This document shows, in pieces, positions 50,696 through 61,800 of a stretch of 64,000 bases of DNA (position 1 is its first letter; each line of letters starts with the position of its first letter). Location of the stretch: positions 248,001 through 312,000 of the forward strand of contig CANLWG010000001.1 in the NCBI GenBank assembly GCA_947494715.1, read 5' to 3'. The translations under genes and the position numbers were made by a program. The notes under the pieces are model-generated. The model saw nothing but the letters and a program-made list of their open reading frames with translations, was not told the DNA's origin and ran no database searches. Source of the DNA: an uncultured Flavobacteriaceae bacterium. GTDB taxonomy: Bacteria > Bacteroidota > Bacteroidia > Flavobacteriales > Flavobacteriaceae.

Positions 50696-52933
50696 TTAAG
50701 CATCCATGCCATGAATATCCTGTTTAGTGACCGGCATTTTTCGTATACGTTTACCACTTAAGTCAAAAATGGCATTTAATACCGCCGGAGCCAAAGGTGG
50801 CGTGCCCGGTTCACCTAAGCCAGTAGGACGTTCATCACTTTCAATAAAAACAACCTCAATCTCAGGGGATTCATCCATTCGAAGTACTTTGCAATTGTGG
50901 AAATTGGTTCTTTGTACAATACCATTTTCAGCCTCAAGACCACCATATTTCAAAGCGGTCAGTGCCCAAATTATTGCCCCTTCAATTTGGCCTTTCCCAA
51001 AATGGGGATTTACTACCATACCACAATGGACTACGGCGGTAACCTTGTCTACTCGAAAACCACTTTCGGATTCGTTCAGGGTTACTTCGGCAATTTCAGC
51101 ACATACAGTGTCACCAAAATTTGAAATGGCGAAGCCCTTGCCCTTGCCCTTGCCTTTCCCTTTGGGCATTTGCTTATCCCATAGACCATTTTCCTTTACA
51201 AACCTCATTACCTCGATATGTCGTTGCCTGATAATCTTTTTTCTGGGCAAAAAGTATTTTTTCACCCAGTCTGGGAAGCTGCTAGGATCTCCCCAATCAA
51301 CTTCACGGCTAAGTAATTCAAGTCGAAAATCGACGGCATCTTTCCCCAATTTATCGGCTAGCTCATCAATGAAGCATTCCTTGGCCAGATTAGCGGAATG
51401 CTCCCCGGTACTCCGCCAGGCGCCTTCCGCTACTAAAGTAGGAACCTTGGAGAGATAGCATCGCATATTGGGAATGGCATAATAATGATCCCATTTGTTG
51501 GACCAGGCAGAGTATCCGGTAGTGCTAATAGCTGTGTTCTCAAGCCCCAATACGTTTCCATCCGAACTTATGGCCGCTTTCAAATAATTCCGTAAACAAG
51601 GATGAAAATGGTCATGCATAATCTCGTCTTCCCTGCTCCAGGTGACCTTTACCGGAAGCTTTATCTTTTTTGAAATAAAGGCAGCCTCCATAGATGAATC
51701 TACGTGGTACCGTCTGCCAAAAGATCCACCGGAATTCAAAATATGAACGGATACCGCATCTGTAGGCAAGCCTATGACATTGGCCACTTCTGCATTGACG
51801 ATACTTGGATCCTGTGCCCCGACCCAAATCTCACAACGGTCACCTTGATAATGGGCTGTTGCATTAATTGGTTCCATCAAGGCATGGGCCTGATGTGGAT
51901 TGTTGTACTCCGCCTCTATAATTTCATTGTCTTCATCCTTAAAAACCTGTTCCATATTCCCAATTTCAAAAGTCATGGGAGCAGTTTCACTTGCTTGGGC
52001 CATTTCCTTTTCCAACGAGGTGATACTTCTTGTACCATGTTGCCCGTAATCCCATTGTACCTTAAGTGCCTTTCTGGCTTTAAAGGCATTCCATGTTGAA
52101 TCTGCCACTATAACCACACCTTTATCAACATAGCCCCTTTTGGGATGGATTTTGGATTTCTCTTCTTCAGATAATATCAAGGGAAATACATCTAGGACAC
52201 CTGTTACCTTTTTGGCCTCGGTAGCATCAAATTCTATAAGTTTCCCTTGGAAGACCGGGCATTTTTCTATAGATGCATACACCATTCCGGGAAGGTTCAT
52301 ATCTAGCCCGAACCGTGCATTCCCAGAAACGACCTTTTTGGTAATCCTATTTTTAATCGGCTTACCGATGTATACGTAGTCTTTTGATTTTTTCAATGTC
52401 ACTTCCTCCGGCACTGGCAGTTGGGAAGCCGTCTCGGCCAACTCACCAAACTCCAGTTTTTCATTGGTTCCTATATTAGTGACAAAACTATTTTCCACCT
52501 TTAGGGCCATGGTATCCACTCCCCATCGGGTCGCGGCAGCCTGTTTCAACATTTCCCTAGCCGTTGCGCCGGCTTCACGAATAGTATCCCAAGTACGCTC
52601 AATGGAACCGCTTCCACCTGTTGTCCCCATTTCTTGCCAAGTATATTGGGGATGATAATCTGATTTTTTAATCTGGACTTTGGACCAATCGGCACCTAAC
52701 TCGTCGGCAAGTATAGTAGGTATCGAGGTCCCGGTTCCCTGTCCCATTTCATGCTTGGTAAGCATTACTGTAATTTTACCATCCGTGTCAATAGAAAGAA
52801 ATTTATTCATTTTGATTTCTTGGCTATTGACATTATTGGAAGTGGTATTTGCATATGCCGGAACTACCAATGATACCAAAAGACCGCCCCCGGCCAAACT
52901 ACCTACTTTGATAAAATCTCTTCTTGATGTCAT
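50696..52933 (-). CDS. Molybdopterin-binding subunit of a xanthine-dehydrogenase-family hydroxylase (IorB-like), copy A
   Basis: 745 residues with a twin-arginine signal (TSRRDFIKVGS, then hydrophobic GGGLLVSLVVPAYA), so it is folded with cofactor and exported by Tat. Molybdopterin-binding segments are visible: MLTKHEMGQGTGTSIPTILA, GTTGGSGSIERTWD, PHQAHALMEPINATAHY, SGGSFGRRYH, and the active-site Glu in GLGEPGTPPLAPAVLNAIF. The aldehyde oxidase/isoquinoline 1-oxidoreductase beta layout is complete. An odd (Lys-Gly)5 run occupies residues 591-600. It lies 24 bases after copy B and has no small subunit of its own, so both copies may share the 2Fe-2S protein at 55165. Substrate unknown; probably an aldehyde or N-heterocycle oxidised in the periplasm. 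Confidence 0.9.
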   Translation of the reverse strand: MTSRRDFIKVGSLAGGGLLVSLVVPAYANTTSNNVNSQEIKMNKFLSIDTDGKITVMLTKHEMGQGTGTSIPTILADELGADWSKVQIKKSDYHPQYTWQEMGTTGGSGSIERTWDTIREAGATAREMLKQAAATRWGVDTMALKVENSFVTNIGTNEKLEFGELAETASQLPVPEEVTLKKSKDYVYIGKPIKNRITKKVVSGNARFGLDMNLPGMVYASIEKCPVFQGKLIEFDATEAKKVTGVLDVFPLILSEEEKSKIHPKRGYVDKGVVIVADSTWNAFKARKALKVQWDYGQHGTRSITSLEKEMAQASETAPMTFEIGNMEQVFKDEDNEIIEAEYNNPHQAHALMEPINATAHYQGDRCEIWVGAQDPSIVNAEVANVIGLPTDAVSVHILNSGGSFGRRYHVDSSMEAAFISKKIKLPVKVTWSREDEIMHDHFHPCLRNYLKAAISSDGNVLGLENTAISTTGYSAWSNKWDHYYAIPNMRCYLSKVPTLVAEGAWRSTGEHSANLAKECFIDELADKLGKDAVDFRLELLSREVDWGDPSSFPDWVKKYFLPRKKIIRQRHIEVMRFVKENGLWDKQMPKGKGKGKGKGFAISNFGDTVCAEIAEVTLNESESGFRVDKVTAVVHCGMVVNPHFGKGQIEGAIIWALTALKYGGLEAENGIVQRTNFHNCKVLRMDESPEIEVVFIESDERPTGLGEPGTPPLAPAVLNAIFDLSGKRIRKMPVTKQDIHGMDA

Positions 52934-52957
52934 AATTGTTATTTTATTGAAGTGGCT

Positions 52958-55168
52958 TTATGCATAACGATAGCTAAGTTCTTTTACCGGAATAGTTCTA
53001 ACTCGAATGCCCGAAGCGGCGTAAATTCCGTTTAATACCGCAGGAGTCAAGGGTGGAACGGCGGTTTCCCCCATTCCGGTCGGCACAGCATCACTTTCCA
53101 TAAAATGGATAGCTATTTCAGGAGCTCCATCAATCCTTAAAACCTTGTAATCGTGGAAATTGGATTGTACTACCTGACCGTTTTTGACTGTTATTCCTTC
53201 GTAGATTAACGGAGTCAAGGCCCAATAGATACTCCCCTCTACCTGGGCTTTTGCCCCATTTGGATTGACTACTGTACCACAATCGACTACCGCTGTTATT
53301 TTCTTAATCTCCCATATGCCATCTTTTACGGCAATATGGGCTACTTGGCCACAAACAGAGCTTCGCCACTCGGTAAGCTCCCTACCATAGCCATAGTCAC
53401 TTATGGCAACGCCCAAACCTTCGTTTTCCGGTAATGGACTATGCCAATTCACTTTTTCGGATAGTATATCGAGAACGTTCAGATATCTGGGGATTTGTGT
53501 TTTTCTCGCCTTGGTACCTCTTGAGTACTCCCCTGATTCTTCAATTTCGCTCAACTCCTTTTGTAATAATTCCTTCCTGAACGCAACAGGGTCCTTTTTG
53601 GCCAAATGTGCCATTTCATCAATGAAGCACTCCCTGCCAAATATACTGTTATGGGCACCTACGCTTCTCCAGGAACCAAAATGTAGCACGGATCCCCGAA
53701 TCGAATATTCAGACTTATAGTTGGGAATATTGTAGATCATATTGACCCCTGCTCCCCAAGCATGTGTGGTAATACCCTTATAGTGGGCCGCAATGAGATT
53801 GTTATCCTTGTCCAGCCCACCTCGGTAATGTTCTTGACGGAAGGGATGATAACGACCGTGCTGAATTTCGTCCTCCCTCGTCCAAGTAACTTTTACGGTC
53901 CTCCCTATTTTCTTGGATATGAGTGCAGCTTGTGTGACATAATCGACAAAAAATCGTCTACCGAACCCACCTCCTGAGGGATAGGTGTGAAAGACAAAGT
54001 TTTCCAATTCGAGGTCCAGGATTCTTGACAAATAATGTGAAGTAAATTGTGGTGATTGTGTTCCGGCCCAAATCTCACACTTTCCATCCTTTACCCTTGC
54101 TATTGCATTTAAGGGCTCCATTAAGCCGTGGGCCAAATAGGGGTTTTCATAGGATACAGTGATTTCCTTAACTACTTCTTGGTCAAATGCCGTATCAATG
54201 TTTTCCCTGCTCCCCCTTTGGTTGAAATCTTCACGCAAGGCTATTTTAAAATCTGCTTTTAAAGACATCGTATCTTTCGTGCCGTAACTCCCCAAGTCCC
54301 ATTGAATATTATCTTCTAAGATTTTTTTCCCTTTAATTGCTGTCCAGGTAGAATCGGCAATAACCGCCAGACCGGCTTCGGATCCCTTAAAAACTATATT
54401 CCCCGTTGTGGAAGGAAATTCAACAATCTGTGATACTCCTTTTATGGCCAATACCTTAGATGCATCATATTGTACTATTTTTGCATCCTTGGTAGGGTAT
54501 AGGACAATGGAGGCATATACCATATCTGGCAGATTTACATCAATTCCATAGGGATAGGCCCCTTTTTTGACAAACTTGTTTTTCAAATCAATAACGGGTT
54601 TACCGATGAGTTTATAATCTTCCGGACTTTTCAGTTGAATAGCCTCCGGAGGAGTTAATTCTGATGCTTTTTCTGCCAATTGACCATAACTCAATGATCT
54701 AGAATCTCTTTTACTAAACACAAAACTCTCTTGCGCATAACAGTCTTCTTTGCTAACACTCCAAGTTTGGGACGCGGCTTCCAACAATACATCCCGTACC
54801 GCGGCCCCTGCTTTTCTGAGTACCTCCCACATTTCCACTATAGAACCACTCCCGCCTGTAGCAAAAAGATTCCACTCGTTTTGGTAATCGGGAACTTCTT
54901 TGTTATAGGGTATAAATTCTGTTTTAATGGTTTCCAAGTTAGCTTCAAGCTCTTCTGCCATTAGCATGGCCAAGCTTGTTTTTATTCCCTGCCCAAGCTC
55001 CTGCTTAATTATTCCAAGGGTTATGGTATTATCAGAAGCTATTTTTATATAAAGGTTGGGTTCAAAAGTAAAACCAGTATTATTTTCAATATAAGGATGG
55101 AACCCAAATAACACTCCGCTTCCGGCTAAAGAGGATATTTTTATAAAATTTCTTCTGGACAAGCTCAT
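52958..55168 (-). CDS. Molybdopterin-binding subunit of a xanthine-dehydrogenase-family hydroxylase (IorB-like), copy B
   Basis: 736 residues, Tat signal ([21 protein letters not shown]). Molybdopterin segments correspond to those of copy [61 protein letters not shown] and the active-site Glu in [19 protein letters not shown]. It is clearly a diverged paralogue of the product of 50696 and lacks that copy's Lys-Gly run. Its ATG overlaps the end of the 2Fe-2S gene by 4 bases (ATGA type), so it is the direct partner of that subunit. Electrons should pass from Mo through the two iron-sulfur clusters to the lipoprotein cytochrome encoded just upstream. Confidence 0.92.
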   Translation of the reverse strand: MSLSRRNFIKISSLAGSGVLFGFHPYIENNTGFTFEPNLYIKIASDNTITLGIIKQELGQGIKTSLAMLMAEELEANLETIKTEFIPYNKEVPDYQNEWNLFATGGSGSIVEMWEVLRKAGAAVRDVLLEAASQTWSVSKEDCYAQESFVFSKRDSRSLSYGQLAEKASELTPPEAIQLKSPEDYKLIGKPVIDLKNKFVKKGAYPYGIDVNLPDMVYASIVLYPTKDAKIVQYDASKVLAIKGVSQIVEFPSTTGNIVFKGSEAGLAVIADSTWTAIKGKKILEDNIQWDLGSYGTKDTMSLKADFKIALREDFNQRGSRENIDTAFDQEVVKEITVSYENPYLAHGLMEPLNAIARVKDGKCEIWAGTQSPQFTSHYLSRILDLELENFVFHTYPSGGGFGRRFFVDYVTQAALISKKIGRTVKVTWTREDEIQHGRYHPFRQEHYRGGLDKDNNLIAAHYKGITTHAWGAGVNMIYNIPNYKSEYSIRGSVLHFGSWRSVGAHNSIFGRECFIDEMAHLAKKDPVAFRKELLQKELSEIEESGEYSRGTKARKTQIPRYLNVLDILSEKVNWHSPLPENEGLGVAISDYGYGRELTEWRSSVCGQVAHIAVKDGIWEIKKITAVVDCGTVVNPNGAKAQVEGSIYWALTPLIYEGITVKNGQVVQSNFHDYKVLRIDGAPEIAIHFMESDAVPTGMGETAVPPLTPAVLNGIYAASGIRVRTIPVKELSYRYA

Positions 55169-55629
55169 GATGAAATATCCTTTGCCGCCAATTTTATAGC
55201 CTTACGGATCCTGGGATATGTTCCGCAGCGACAAATGTTCCCTTTCATGGCACGGTTTATATCCTCGTCCGTTGGATCGGGAATACGATCCAATAGGGCT
55301 ACGGCGGACATGATTTGCCCGGAATGGCAATACCCACATTGAGGTACATCCTCCTCTTCCCATGCTTTCTGTACGGGATGATCTGCATTTTCGGTCAATC
55401 CCTCTATGGTAATGATCTGTTTATCTTGAATACTTTCTATGGGCAAGCAACAGGAACGCATGGGAAGGCCATCCATATGTATCGTACAGGCGCCACATTG
55501 ACCTATACCACATCCATATTTGGTACCATATAATTTCAAAGTGTCCCTTAGGACCCATAACAAAGGGGTGTCCGGAGCTACATCAAAAGTGTATCTTTTC
55601 TGGTTTACTGTTAATGAATACTGTGCCAT
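55165..55629 (-). CDS. 2Fe-2S subunit of the molybdenum hydroxylase (IorA-like)
   Basis: 154 residues. The plant-ferredoxin-like cluster uses C40, C45, C48 and C60 ([13 protein letters not shown] ... MRSC). The helical second cluster uses C98, C101, C133 and C135 (QCGYCHSGQ ... [12 protein letters not shown]). This is the small subunit of IorAB-type enzymes, which lack a flavin subunit. It has no signal peptide and should travel to the periplasm bound to a Tat-exported large subunit. It ends four bases inside the copy B start and begins 3 bases after the cytochrome stop. Confidence 0.95.
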   Translation of the reverse strand: MAQYSLTVNQKRYTFDVAPDTPLLWVLRDTLKLYGTKYGCGIGQCGACTIHMDGLPMRSCCLPIESIQDKQIITIEGLTENADHPVQKAWEEEDVPQCGYCHSGQIMSAVALLDRIPDPTDEDINRAMKGNICRCGTYPRIRKAIKLAAKDISS

Positions 55630-55632
55630 GAT

Positions 55633-55998
55633 CTATTGATTTTTGATTGAGTCGATCTGGGACCCCAAAATAAAGTCGGCCTTGTTGTCCCAACTATTTT
55701 GAACATAGTTTAATACGTCCGCAATTTCTTTGTTGTTGATTGAAATAGGCCTCATACCGTTATCAAAGCCCGAACCGTCTTTTATCAAGCCAATGGCCCT
55801 TTGTGTTTGCGCGATAATAATCCTATCCGGTTTTATCAAAGAGGGATATGTTCCAGACACACCTTCTCCAGTATCACGATGACAACTGATACAATGGGTA
55901 ATATAGACTTCCCTTCCACGGGCCAAACTTTCTTTTTCCTCTTTTGATTGGCAAGAAATGATGGCCAGTGATAATAGTACTATGGGTTTGTAATTCAT
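55633..55998 (-). CDS. Lipoprotein c-type cytochrome (monohaem)
   Basis: 121 residues with a lipobox (LAIISC, Cys16) and a single haem site C36-I-S-C39-H40. The sixth-ligand Met is probably in DNGMRPISINNKEIADVLNYVQ. Small class I cytochrome anchored at the periplasmic face or outer membrane. Its position between the VOC gene (4-base overlap) and the 2Fe-2S subunit identifies it as the likely electron acceptor of the molybdenum hydroxylase, in place of a flavin subunit. Confidence 0.92.
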   Translation of the reverse strand: MNYKPIVLLSLAIISCQSKEEKESLARGREVYITHCISCHRDTGEGVSGTYPSLIKPDRIIIAQTQRAIGLIKDGSGFDNGMRPISINNKEIADVLNYVQNSWDNKADFILGSQIDSIKNQ

Positions 55999-56360
55999 AA
56001 ACTTTTACGTGTTTGCTGTCCAAATAAAAAAGTGTATCCATTATTGTCCTCAATACCGAACTCCCTCATGCCATAATCATAGTTCTCGATGGGATATACG
56101 ACTTTTGCTTTGGATTGTAATTGCTCCCAAAGTGTATTGACCCTGTCTGTATCGAAATAAAAGGAGCCCGTGAAAAATGGTCTATAAAATAGCATGCGAC
56201 TACCGGGATGGGATATTAGAATCTCGATGTTGCCCAATCTCAACTTTGCGGATTTACGACTCCTTTCATAATCAGTACATTCAAAGCCCAATACATCTGT
56301 GTAGAAGCCGATGGTTTCCTCAAGTCTTTCCGTATATAGTATGGGTTTTAGGGAATTCAT
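55995..56360 (-). CDS. VOC-superfamily (glyoxalase/bleomycin-resistance-like) protein
   Basis: 121 residues. Two beta-alpha-beta-beta-beta modules: LKPILYTERLEETIGFYTDVLGFEC then RLGNIEILISHPG, and GSFYFDTDRVNTLWEQLQSKAKVVYPIENYDYGMREFGIEDNNGYTFLFGQ. The final E-F-x-x-x-D-N-N-G-Y-x-F is the usual second-half signature. Metal ligands cannot be assigned with confidence, so it could be an enzyme or a binding protein. It is the first gene of the five-gene minus-strand cluster and overlaps the cytochrome gene by four bases. Confidence 0.85.
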   Translation of the reverse strand: MNSLKPILYTERLEETIGFYTDVLGFECTDYERSRKSAKLRLGNIEILISHPGSRMLFYRPFFTGSFYFDTDRVNTLWEQLQSKAKVVYPIENYDYGMREFGIEDNNGYTFLFGQQTRKSL

Positions 56361-56879
56361 GTATGAAATTTGTTATGATTTCTTTTCTCGGATATTACGC
56401 TATCCTTAATTTTAAGGGACATTCCATTTTGTTATCCTAACTTAGCGGAAACTAAACTGAATCAGAAAACATTTATGCAGATGGCCCTTAAAACTCTGCA
56501 AATACAGTTTCCTCATCGATAAAATTTCTCAGGTTATATCCTTGATGAAGGATAGCCTCAATCCTTGAATTCAAATTGTCTTTTTCTGCATGTTTGACCA
56601 GGTTGTGGTAAACGAAGGTTATGCAAAAGTTCTTGCCTTGACTTATTTTCTGTTAGCGACAAGCCCTAGGAATTTCCCAAAATAGCAGTCTATTGAAGGA
56701 ACTATTTTCGATAGGTCTGCCACTGCAATTTCGCAGAGTTAATACTATCATTTGCATAGTGAATGGATGGTTTTGTAGAATTACTGTTTGTATTGCGAAA
56801 GGGAGTTGGTAACTTGTGTCATTGGATTAAATTATCATGGATTGAAAATCCAATAGCTAATAAACAGTCAGCGATACCA
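56361..56879. other. Gap between divergent genes with an orphan coding-like fragment
   Basis: About 500 bases. On the minus strand, 56488-56652 reads open for 54 codons without an ATG (with NSRIEAILHQGYNLRNFIDE near the end) and looks like the end of a lost gene; the family was not recognised. In the plus direction an in-frame ATG at 56763 precedes the histidine kinase but is not thought to be its start. Confidence 0.35.
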
Positions 56880-57899
56880 ATGAGGTTGTCCGCAAAAATA
56901 GTATTGCACCTTTGTTTTTGGATACTGGTGGAAGCCATCTGGAACAATAGTTGTTCGGTTTCCGGAAGCTCCTTGTTGAGTGGACAGTTGGGGCCGGGAG
57001 AGTTGGAATGGGTAATATTGATGTACACGATCCATATAGTTTCATTTTATTCCTTTTACTTCATATATAAGTTGGAAAATGGTTTTACAGTGCAGATATT
57101 GGGGCTTTACCTTGGCAATTATATACTCATATGTGCCTTAAGGTATTATGGACTAGGTTACTTCTATGCCGTTTTAGGCGAGCCCGATTTTTTTGCCCAT
57201 ATACGCTTTTTTTGGAGCGCTCTTCTCAGAACCCTGATGTTCGGCACCTATGCTACATTGATAGCACTGATAGAGAGCAGGTTTACATTCGCGAAACTGG
57301 AAAAGGAATTAAATGAGCAAAATACAAAAAGTGAAATGGCACTTTTACGATCACAGATAAATCCTCATTTCCTGTACAATACACTCAACAATATTTATTC
57401 GTTAGCCTACCCAAAATCTACAAAGGCGGCCCAGGCCGTCATGAAACTTTCAGGTATTATGCGATATAGTTTAACGGAAGCGAACAATAAATTTGTTCCG
57501 TTACAAAAAGAGATAGACTATCTAAACAGCTATATTTCCCTGGAAAGAATGCGATATAGAAACCCTTCTTTTATAGCATTCTCGGTCAAAGGTGATACAG
57601 ATAACATTAATATAGCCCCAATGTTGTTCATTCCCTTTGTAGAAAATGCCTTTAAACATGGTGATGTAGAAAAAGGCGAATCTGCAATAAAGATTGATTT
57701 AATAGTCCATACGGATTCACTTGTTTTTGAGGTTGCAAACCAGTACAGTACCAATAGCCAGCAATCGCAAGGTAGCGGCATTGGATTAAAGAATGTAAAA
57801 AGACGTTTGGAACTGATCTACCCCAATAGACATAAACTCATCGTAGATGATAATAAGCTAGAATCCACCTTTAGCATACGACTCGAAATCTATTTTTAA
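56880..57899 (+). CDS. LytS/YehU-type sensor histidine kinase
   Basis: 339 residues from the ATG at 56880, which puts the first membrane helix (IVLHLCFWILVEAIW) at the N-terminus; an in-frame ATG at 56763 would add 39 residues of unlikely composition. Four membrane helices fill about residues 5-155, followed by a coiled linker. The His_kinase segment LRSQINPHFLYNTLNNIYSLA carries the phospho-acceptor His. The ATPase N box (FIPFVENAFKHG) and G box (GSGIGLKNVKRRL) are intact. The stop TAA is directly followed by the ATG of the response regulator, so the two form a strict pair. Confidence 0.93.
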   Translation: MRLSAKIVLHLCFWILVEAIWNNSCSVSGSSLLSGQLGPGELEWVILMYTIHIVSFYSFYFIYKLENGFTVQILGLYLGNYILICALRYYGLGYFYAVLGEPDFFAHIRFFWSALLRTLMFGTYATLIALIESRFTFAKLEKELNEQNTKSEMALLRSQINPHFLYNTLNNIYSLAYPKSTKAAQAVMKLSGIMRYSLTEANNKFVPLQKEIDYLNSYISLERMRYRNPSFIAFSVKGDTDNINIAPMLFIPFVENAFKHGDVEKGESAIKIDLIVHTDSLVFEVANQYSTNSQQSQGSGIGLKNVKRRLELIYPNRHKLIVDDNKLESTFSIRLEIYF

Positions 57900-58625
57900 A
57901 TGATTATAAATTGTGCTGCCGTTGATGATGAATATTTGGCATTGGATGTTATTGGAAAATACATTCAAAAAGTACCCTTTCTAAGACTGCAGGGCACTTT
58001 TGATAGTGGAATGTCGTTCATGACCCATTTAAAGGAGAACACCGTAGATTTATTGTTTTTGGATATCCAAATGAAGGAACTCACTGGGATACAGCTATTA
58101 AAATCCCTTAGTAACCCTCCTTTGGTCATATTTACAACGGCCTATGATGCATATGCTGTTGAAAGCTACGAATTGGATGTTATTGACTATCTTTTAAAGC
58201 CTATTTCCCTTGAACGATTTGTAAAAGCGGTAGATAAGGCCTACAACAAATTACTGCCTCATAGCTCTGCCAACACAACTGTAAAGGATATTGCTATTGG
58301 TAATACCGCAGAAAATTTCTTTTTTGTTAAATCGGGAACAAGTCTTGAACGCATATCATATGATGATATATTATACATTAAAGGGGAACGGGATTACCTT
58401 AAGGTGGTGACCCATAACAAAAGTCTTTTGGTCCTATTGAAATTCAAGTATTTTGAGGATTTTCTACCTTCGGATCAATTTTATCGCGTCCATAGATCAT
58501 ATATGGTCGCCATGGATAAAATCGAAAAAATACAAGGAAATCGCATTCATATTGCCAATGCCAAAATACCGATGGGCAATAACTATAGGAACAGTTTTAT
58601 AGATGAGGTTACAAGACAAAGATAG
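57900..58625 (+). CDS. LytTR-family response regulator
   Basis: 241 residues. The receiver domain (1-120) has the acidic pair D9/D10, phospho-acceptor D55 in LLFLDIQMKELTG, T in IFTTAYDAYAVE and the K of YLLKPISLERF. The LytTR DNA-binding domain (about 135-238) has FFVKSGTSLERISYDDILYIKGERDYLKVVT and FYRVHRSYMVAMDKIEKI. It starts right after the kinase stop codon. Targets of LytTR regulators are direct repeats upstream of promoters; no target is assigned here. Confidence 0.95.
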   Translation: MIINCAAVDDEYLALDVIGKYIQKVPFLRLQGTFDSGMSFMTHLKENTVDLLFLDIQMKELTGIQLLKSLSNPPLVIFTTAYDAYAVESYELDVIDYLLKPISLERFVKAVDKAYNKLLPHSSANTTVKDIAIGNTAENFFFVKSGTSLERISYDDILYIKGERDYLKVVTHNKSLLVLLKFKYFEDFLPSDQFYRVHRSYMVAMDKIEKIQGNRIHIANAKIPMGNNYRNSFIDEVTRQR

Positions 58626-58881
58626 ATAGGAGCAGAAAGTTAACTCTTCCAACGGCAATGTTTTTAAAAATCGCAATTTTTCACCTTGGTCTAGATATGT
58701 TTGAGGCATTATAGGCTATTTCTACAATCTGGAGCGAAGTACAGTATAAATTACTTGAACTTTTAAACACACGAATAACAAAAATTAAGAGAAGTTGTGT
58801 ATGAGGCGAGCCTATTTTTCTGGAAGATTAAGTAAAGAAATGAAAAAGATATAAAAGCTCTATTAAGAAAAAACTGAAGGC

Positions 58882-61800
58882 TTACTTCATATTTAAATCC
58901 ATTACAGTTTCGTTCCCAAAAAAATCATATAGAATAATTTTTTCTTCCCGACCATTAATTACTAAAGTTCTTTTGGATTGCGAAAGATAGGATGAACCAA
59001 AATAGAACTCTTGAATTCGTTCAGTCCCGTCTTTATTCATGATTCTGGCTTTTACCGTTTTTTGTGGTATATCCAATTGCCGGATGTTTTGGGTTGTTGT
59101 TCGATCAATAACATACCCTTTAAGGGAATCTTTATTGTTTCCAAAAAGATAGGTCAGTTTCCCATCAATTTCGATTTCTGCTGCGCCTCTTGAATTCTTA
59201 TTAATGGACAAACCGCTTTTTGAAGAAGAAACAGCCTTAAAATCTCCATTGCCATTACCTTTTAGAAATACCCCTTTTAATGCATCATATCGCCCAACAC
59301 CCACTTCAGTGCCAAAATCGTTACCGGAAAGAAGAATATCCAAAAACCCATCGGTATCGAAATCTTGGATCAGAATCCCATATATAGGTGCCAACTGTGC
59401 TTCAAGGGGCAGATCGGTCAGCTGAAACTTTCCGTTGCCTTGGTTCTTTAGGAAGCTTGATGCAAAATGAAATGCCTTTACGATATACGAACTACTTTTT
59501 TCTTTTTGGGATAGTACATCACCAATTGTTGCCCTGGCATAGCTTGCATAATCCGGAAACTTTTTTTTCATTTCAGGAATTTGCTTGATTAGGTCATCTC
59601 TGGAATGCGAAGGATATTCCTGGCCTTGAATATAATAAGTAAGGATCGGGTCTAAAACGCCATTCCTGTCATAATCGATAGCATATATAGAAAGAGGTTC
59701 TTCGGAGGAGACACGATAAACGGTATTCAAGCCTAAATTTCCTAAAACATAGTCCACATCTCCATCGTTGTCAAAATCCCCGGCATTTATACTGTTCCAC
59801 CATCCTGAAGTATGGGTAAGACCGATAGTATTGGACACATTCTCGAAACTACCTTCTTTATTCTCGAAAAACTGAATAGGCATAAATTCGCCTATTACAA
59901 TTAGGTCTGTGTCCAAGTCATTATCCCAGTCCGTCCATATGGCATCGGTTACCATTCCAATTCTTTTCAATGATGGTGCTATTTCATTGGTCAAATCTTC
60001 AAATTTCCCATTTTGATTAACGAGTAGATAACTATCCGGTGGCACTGGGTATTTTAAGGGTGTTAAGCGTCCTCCTACAAAAAGGTCCAAGTCCCCATCT
60101 TTATCGAAATCTGAAGCCCGAACGCAGGAACCGCTCGAATTTATTTTCGGCAGCGCATGGATGTCCAACTTAAAATTGCCTTTCCCATCGTTCTTATAAA
60201 GCCTATCTTGGAAGTATTCCGATTTCTCATAAAATTCGTTACTTCCGCTTACAACATAAAGATCCAAGTCACCATCATTGTCGTAATCAAAAAATAGGGC
60301 TCCCGTATCTTCCTCATACTTTTCCTTTGGGTTTTTAATCAGGGGTTTCTTTTCAAACATTCCATTTTTGGATTGATAGAAAAGAAATCCACTATGATTG
60401 TAACCCCCACCTATGAAAAAATCATCAAGGGCATCACCATTAATATCCCCCACGGCTATGCCAGGACCTTGTTGGGAGTGTTTATGGGGTAATAGAAATT
60501 GTCGGTCAAAATCGTTGTATTCAGTTTCACCGTGCACAAAATTTAGGTTGTATTCATCGGTGATGTCTCTAAAAAAAGGCTTCTCCAACACATTCTTGGG
60601 TTTTTTAGCAGTATTGTGCAATAGTCTGTCCTTGTTTAAAGTCAACATCTCATTGGACTTGGGATGATGCAAAGAGTTTCTTTGCCCGTCTGGCCACTCT
60701 ATAACAATGCTGTCAATTTTTGAATGGCCTCCTAAGCCAAAATGAAGACCGTAATCCATGGATGATTGGTACCCCCGGGTAACCGCTTGTTGCATAATTT
60801 GTTTTTGATCATTTTGGAATAACGTGATTTTTGTTCCCAGAGCCTTGGTATTTAGGCTATCCCCGATCAATGTAATGTTGATAAAGTTTCGGTTTAAAAG
60901 GATATTGGTTCTATTTTCATAGACAAAGGCTTCGGAGTTGATGTTGTTCACTACGATATCCAGGTCTCCGTCATTGTCCAAATCCCCATAGGCCGCCCCG
61001 TTGGAAAGGGAAGGCTGGTCCAACGCCCAATCTTTTGATACATTTTGGAATTTCAACCCCCCTGAATTTCTAAACAGAAAATTTGACCTTGTTATGGAAG
61101 GCATTTCTTTGGCCTTTTGTTTTAGGATTGCATTCAGGCTATCGCTGGAAACATCGTGGGACATAGAACCGGTATAGTTGATAAAATCAAGATCTGTAAT
61201 GTCACGCAAATAGCCGTTAGTGATGTAGAGGTCTTTCCAACCATCATTGTCAAAATCCGCAAAAAGGGGTGCCCAGCTCCAATCCGTAGCTGCAATTCCG
61301 GACAGCTGTCCTATTTCGGAAAAGGATAGACCTTCACCCAATAAAGAACCATTGTTCATTTGAAGTGTGTTACGCATGTACTGTGGCAAATATCCTTGTT
61401 TTAGCGTATGTTCAAAAAGATTATGGTTCAAGGGTCCTGTCATTTTCTTTTTGTAATAATTGTCTTCTGGAAGCATATCCAGGGTAATGAGGTCCATAAG
61501 TCCGTCATTGTTGAAATCCGCTATGTCATTACCCATACTAAAGTGACTCATATGGCCTAACACTTGTTGGGACATTTCTTTGAATGTGCCATCCTGATTG
61601 TTTATATAGAGGTAGTCGTTGGCAATAAAGTCATTGGTAACAAAAACATCTTCCCAACCATCGGCATTCACATCTCCTATCCCAAGGCCAAGGCCAAGGC
61701 CGTCAAAGACTATTCCTGCAGCAATGGTGACATCAGAGAACCTGGGCCCTTCTGGAGCAATGCCATTATTCCGGTATAAGCGGTCGTTGGCTGCACTCGA

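Noticed and set aside
50727-51458. 243-codon plus-strand open frame opposite the molybdenum subunit
   Set aside because: Antisense shadow of an intact, motif-rich gene.
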